In this document: positions 14,839 to 17,128 of the stretch, piece after piece
Position numbering within the stretch: position 1 is the first letter of the stretch
Layout of the letters: every line of letters begins with the position of its first letter
DNA from: Candidatus Symbiothrix sp.
GTDB lineage: Bacteria > Bacteroidota > Bacteroidia > Bacteroidales > Azobacteroidaceae
Assembly (NCBI GenBank): GCA_031270525.1
Contig: JAISXN010000137.1
Coordinates: 1-17,128 of the forward strand
Direction of reading: 5' to 3'
DNA: 17,128 nucleotides
The notes under the pieces: generated by a model
Database searches by the model: none
Told to the model about the DNA's origin: nothing
What the model saw: only the letters and a program-made list of their open reading frames with translations
Made by a program: the position numbers and the translations under genes

Positions 14839-14871
14839 TTTGCCATTATCGAAAAATAATGATTACATTTG
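14839..14871 (+). promoter_or_regulatory. Promoter of the regulator gene
   Basis: TTTG at 14839-14842, 21-nt spacer, then TACATTTG at 14864-14871, matching the Bacteroidetes consensus. Start near 14877, about 20 nt before the ATG. The -7 box lies within TTACATTTGTA, which resembles the operator, so autoregulation is possible. Confidence 0.65.
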
Positions 14872-14898
14872 TAGCCGTAATTGTAAGTATATTGCATT

Positions 14899-15993
14899 AT
14901 GAATGTCAAGAATAATTTCGACAGTATTTACGCTGTCATAAAAGAACAAATTCTCAGGCAGGAATTTATTCACGGCTCCTTGCTGCCTGCGGAACAGGTA
15001 GTGGCTGATAAATTTTCCGTTTCCCGTCCGACTGTTGCCAAAGTATATAACCGCCTGCAGGCTGAGGGTTTTGTAAAAAAGAAAAAGGGACAGGGCACGA
15101 TGGTCATACACGACAATGCCAAACTGCCCCGCACAATCGGGCTGTTATTGCCCGGAGCCGGCGAATCAGAGATTTTCTCCGTTATAAACGACCAGATATT
15201 GAAATTGTCTGAGAGCGAAGAATTTATCTGCCTGTGGGACGGCGCCACGGCAAACAATGCCGGAATAAGAAAAATGCTTATGGAGAGTTGCTGCGACAGC
15301 TATATAAGCAAAAAGGTAGATGGCATATTATTCTCTCCCCTGGAAAGGGAAGGGAATTCCCATGAACTCAACAAACGCATATGCGATAAAATACACGCGG
15401 CTAACATTCCCGTTGTCCTGATTGACCGCGACATTCTGCCCTTTCCCGAAAGAAGCGGGTTCGATATCGTCTGCCTGGATAATTTTGGCGCGGGACGCAT
15501 CATGACGCAACATTTGATTGATAAAGGTTGCAAGGTGATTAATTTCTTTTACCGTCCCGATTCGGCGGGGTCGGTTGATTACCGTCTGGCAGGCGTGAGG
15601 GAGACCGTACTGAAAAACAAACTTCCTTTTACCGATGCGAATATAATATGCGGTAATCCCGAAGATACGGAGGTGGTAGAGGAAATGAGGATTATGGCGG
15701 GAAAAACAGGTATTGTATGCGCCAACGACTCAACGGCAGCCGTTTTGATGTCCACCATCGAATCGCTCAACATTAGAATATCCAAAGACGTTCTTATCTG
15801 CGGATTCGACAATATGAAATATTCAAAACACCTGAAACGTTCCCTTACAACATACGAGCAGCCTTGTGTAGAAATCGCCAATATTGGCATTGAGTTGATA
15901 ATGAGAAGAATTAAGAACAATCATCGTCCTCCGGTCTCGGTTAATCTTGTCGGAGAGAAAATTGAACGCGAATCAACTACTTTTATTAGCTAA
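14899..15993 (+). CDS. AraR-like transcription regulator: GntR HTH plus LacI-type sugar-binding domain
   Basis: A 364-residue protein in two parts. Residues about 5-75 are a GntR winged helix: IYAVIKEQILRQEFIHGSLL, then FSVSRPTVAKVYNRLQAEGF and GQGTMV. Residues about 78-364 are a LacI/periplasmic-binding-type effector domain: PRTIGLLLPG, DGILFSPL, IPVVLIDRD, CLDNFGAGRIMTQHLIDKGC, DYRLAGVRE, GIVCANDSTAAVLMS, DVLICGFDN and LTTYEQPCVEIANIGIELIM. This build is that of Bacillus AraR, a repressor released by free sugar. It is divergent from the catabolic operon with palindromic sites between, so it most likely represses the operon until a free sugar binds. A free ketose or alditol, not a phosphate ester, would be the expected inducer by family analogy. 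Confidence 0.92.
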   Translation: MNVKNNFDSIYAVIKEQILRQEFIHGSLLPAEQVVADKFSVSRPTVAKVYNRLQAEGFVKKKKGQGTMVIHDNAKLPRTIGLLLPGAGESEIFSVINDQILKLSESEEFICLWDGATANNAGIRKMLMESCCDSYISKKVDGILFSPLEREGNSHELNKRICDKIHAANIPVVLIDRDILPFPERSGFDIVCLDNFGAGRIMTQHLIDKGCKVINFFYRPDSAGSVDYRLAGVRETVLKNKLPFTDANIICGNPEDTEVVEEMRIMAGKTGIVCANDSTAAVLMSTIESLNIRISKDVLICGFDNMKYSKHLKRSLTTYEQPCVEIANIGIELIMRRIKNNHRPPVSVNLVGEKIERESTTFIS

Positions 15994-16017
15994 AACAAAA
16001 AATAAATCAGTTCATAT

Positions 16018-16054
16018 TTTAGACATTAGATCATTTCTAAAGTCATTTTTTTTT
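16018..16054 (+). terminator. Possible intrinsic terminator after the regulator gene
   Basis: Six-bp AT-rich stem TTTAGA (16018-16023) / TCTAAA (16036-16041), 12-nt loop, then nine T (16046-16054). The stem is weak, but the position 25 nt after the stop and the T-run fit. Confidence 0.4.
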
Positions 16055-16296
16055 GATGGTTTTGTAATAGCCATCGCCGGTTGTCCTTGGTTCGCTTTGA
16101 ACTGTATAGCCGTCCGTAACCGTTCCGTCAATTCGTTCACTTCCACCATGTTCCCAACTGAAATAGCCAAAAGGGTTAGCTCTTTCGTGAAATTTATTGG
16201 GGACGACGAATCCTTTACATCAGGTCTGTGCATCAATTCTATACGGGTCTTATTCTCCTCGAAAGAAATGAAACAGGAAGTATAGTTTTTCCCCTG
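16043..16296 (-). pseudogene. VOC (glyoxalase/bleomycin-resistance) family gene, middle part, frameshifted and truncated at both ends
   Basis: Read leftward from about 16296, one frame gives NYTSCFISFEENKTRIELMH, then TLLAISVGN and VNELTERLR, a clear VOC pattern with the metal-binding Glu after Arg-Ile. Near 16110-16116 the reading must shift frame to continue as GYTVQSEPRTTGDGYY, after which the code runs into KTIKKK and a stop at 16043-16045. The missing end, GYYESVVLDPEGN and beyond, is at 2554-2634. The 5' end is joined to the DHFR-family gene without a start codon of its own. The gene is therefore broken by a 5' truncation, a frameshift and the catabolic insert. Confidence 0.85.
16060..16081. 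repeat. Right copy of imperfect 22-bp direct repeat bounding the catabolic insert
   Basis: Matches 2613-2634 at 20 of 22 positions in the same orientation. It codes (minus strand) for the Thr-Gly-Asp-Gly-Tyr-Tyr of the VOC gene; the VOC frame is lost directly beyond it. Confidence 0.7.
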
Positions 16297-16820
16297 CTGT
16301 AAAGCGTTTTCAATATCCCGTTCTCAAATGACTTATTATCGGTTAATATCCATTTCGATGTTTTCATTTTGCAGGGAAACAGAGGAATACCCTCGCCCAG
16401 CATAACCGGAATGTGGCAAAGTTGCAGTTCATCAACCAAATCGTGATTCAGTAATAGCCGTATGGTTTGTCCGCCGCCCAACAACCAAATGTCCTTACCT
16501 TCCCGGCATTTGATTTGGCGTATCTTTTCAAGTACATTTTCAGTGAGATACGAAACATTTACTTTGGGTGGCAGATTGTCATTCCGGCGGGAAAGCACGT
16601 AAGTTGCCCTGTCTTTGTATGCCCAGTCCACATCGAAAGAAGCTATCTCCTGATATGTGCCATTTCCCATAATGACGGTATCTATCGAATCATAAAACGT
16701 TTTGTCCCTAAATTCATTAAGAGTTGGACAGGATAATCCTGCCAGCCAGTCCATTCCACCATCAGGAGGAGCAATGAAACCGTCAAGCGACACAGCGATG
16801 AAAACTTTAATCTCTTTCAT
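16239..16820 (-). CDS. Dihydrofolate-reductase-family protein (RibD C-terminal domain type), C-terminus altered
   Basis: A 193-residue member of the RibD_C/DHFR-like family common as ICE cargo in Bacteroidetes. Signature parts: KVFIAVSLDGFIAPPDGGMD (5-24), DTVIMGNGTYQEI, ATYVLSR, DIWLLGGGQTIRLLLNHDLV (NADPH-binding Gly-Gly-Gly) and ELQLCHIPVMLGEGIPLFP. The true substrate of these proteins is mostly unknown; they are not close to trimethoprim-target DHFR. Family members normally end soon after the strand ILKTLYSR. Here the frame runs about 14 residues further (GKTILPVSFLSRRIRPV) into DNA that in another frame is the VOC relic, so the natural stop was lost by a deletion that fused the two genes. 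The catalytic core is intact. Confidence 0.85.
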   Translation of the reverse strand: MKEIKVFIAVSLDGFIAPPDGGMDWLAGLSCPTLNEFRDKTFYDSIDTVIMGNGTYQEIASFDVDWAYKDRATYVLSRRNDNLPPKVNVSYLTENVLEKIRQIKCREGKDIWLLGGGQTIRLLLNHDLVDELQLCHIPVMLGEGIPLFPCKMKTSKWILTDNKSFENGILKTLYSRGKTILPVSFLSRRIRPV

Positions 16821-17077
16821 TTTTGTCTAATTTATTTGTTTATACTGTGTTCGCCTGCATCCTACGAAAAAGCGTGGAATCCACACTGCTTCAACGTAGA
16901 GGTACTGGCATACCCGAAGAGGAAAACAGGCAATTCCACGCTATACTTGCGTACGGCATGAACATTGCGCAGATGTCTCCTCTTCTTGAAAATTGCCAGT
17001 TTTCTACTTGAGACGTTCAGCGAACGTTATGTCATATCTAAACGGTTTTTACGCCGTTATATTCAATTTTACAGGGA
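16821..17077 (-). ncRNA. Structured leader candidate upstream of the DHFR-family gene
   Basis: No convincing gene lies here. The DNA contains a perfect 10-bp inverted repeat AGCGTGGAAT (16871-16880) / ATTCCACGCT (16933-16942), enclosing CTTC/GAAG (16889-16892/16916-16919) and GGTA/TACC (16901-16904/16911-16914). GAAGAGG (16916-16922) can instead pair with CCTCTTC (16979-16985). Further hairpins: GAAAA/TTTTC (16988-16992/17000-17004), ACGTTC-AGC-GAACGT (17013-17027) and AACGG/CCGTT (17041-17045/17054-17058). A promoter at 17078-17111 points into it. Mutually exclusive stems suggest an attenuator-type leader; an old recombination site is the alternative. Confidence 0.35.
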
Positions 17078-17111
17078 CAAAGGTACAAATTGTTTGCCTG
17101 TTATTTGCAAA
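17078..17111 (-). promoter_or_regulatory. Promoter pointing to the DHFR-family gene
   Basis: On the minus strand TTTG (17108-17111), 22-nt spacer, TACCTTTG (17078-17085, exact TAnnTTTG). The spacer is 1-3 nt longer than usual. The transcript would have a leader of about 250 nt before the ATG at 16820. Confidence 0.4.
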
Positions 17112-17128
17112 ACAGACCATTTTATCGA

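Larger units (their letters stand above)
14591..14898. other. Divergent control region between the catabolic operon and its regulator
   Basis: About 308 bp without a gene. It contains the leftward promoter (14614-14644), the palindromes at 14665-14678 and 14746-14761, a half-site at 14776-14781, and the rightward promoter (14839-14871). No riboswitch or terminator was seen. Confidence 0.7.

Noticed and set aside
16012..16236. 74-residue minus-strand frame as an independent gene
   Set aside because: Its first 41 residues are the middle of a VOC protein and the rest is out of frame; it is part of the VOC pseudogene.
16823..17011. Plus-strand 62-codon frame at the right end
   Set aside because: No recognisable protein pattern; it lies over the inverted repeats, which better explain the sequence.
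17013..17027. Integron attC-like site (ACGTTCAGCGAACGT palindrome near GTTATG)
   Set aside because: The R and L box pairs of attC sites could not be found at proper spacing, and no integron integrase is present.
1..17128. CRISPR arrays, tRNA or rRNA genes, insertion-sequence transposases
   Set aside because: No regular repeat-spacer pattern, no tRNA-like or rRNA sequence and no transposase or integrase frame was recognised on either strand.

Overview
The window looks like DNA from an anaerobic member of the Bacteroidales. Evidence: an RteC-type excision regulator and an adjoining excisionase/primase-like gene pair as in CTnDOT-type conjugative elements; promoters of the Bacteroidetes form TTTG-N19-21-TAnnTTTG; FHS-type sugar permeases; and mostly absent Shine-Dalgarno sequences. 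No rRNA, tRNA, CRISPR array, transposase or integrase was seen. The genus cannot be told from sequence reading alone.

Layout. (1) 1-2634 and 16043-17128 read as the cargo/regulatory part of an integrative conjugative element (ICE): a primase-like gene running off the left edge, an excisionase-like HTH gene, a repeat-rich intergenic region, a macro-domain hydrolase, a GyrI-like fragment and rteC on the left; a DHFR-family gene with a structured leader on the right. (2) Between them lies about 13.4 kb of catabolic DNA that splits a VOC (glyoxalase/bleomycin-resistance family) gene. The VOC middle part is at 16043-16296 and its C-terminal end at 2554-2634, and the two break points share an imperfect 22-bp direct repeat (20/22). 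(3) The insert is one leftward operon of about 12 kb plus a divergent regulator: GRE-activating enzyme, glycyl radical enzyme (GRE), FGGY kinase (sedoheptulokinase-like), FucP-type permease, ketose 3-epimerase, mannitol-dehydrogenase-family enzyme, second FHS permease, small outer-membrane barrel, internally deleted transketolase, RpiB, HAD phosphatase and an MFS 3'-end relic. An AraR-like GntR/LacI hybrid regulator is transcribed rightward from the same control region, which carries two perfect palindromes of the form TTACAT-WW-ATGTAA and two clear promoters.

How the genes may work together (inference). A polyol or unusual ketose enters through the outer-membrane barrel and the two proton symporters. 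It is oxidised by the polyol dehydrogenase, epimerised at C3, phosphorylated by the FGGY kinase and fed into the pentose phosphate pathway via RpiB and formerly transketolase. The GRE, with the Cys-x-Glu signature of C-O or C-N/C-S bond-cleaving eliminases rather than the Cys-Cys pair of pyruvate formate-lyase, would perform a radical elimination on a sugar or polyol. The GRE has an unusual glycine loop (RIHGT in place of RVxGY), and I cannot match this gene set to a characterised GRE pathway. This is the best candidate for an undescribed system here. The cluster also shows decay (transketolase deletion, permease relic), so it may be only partly functional in this genome.
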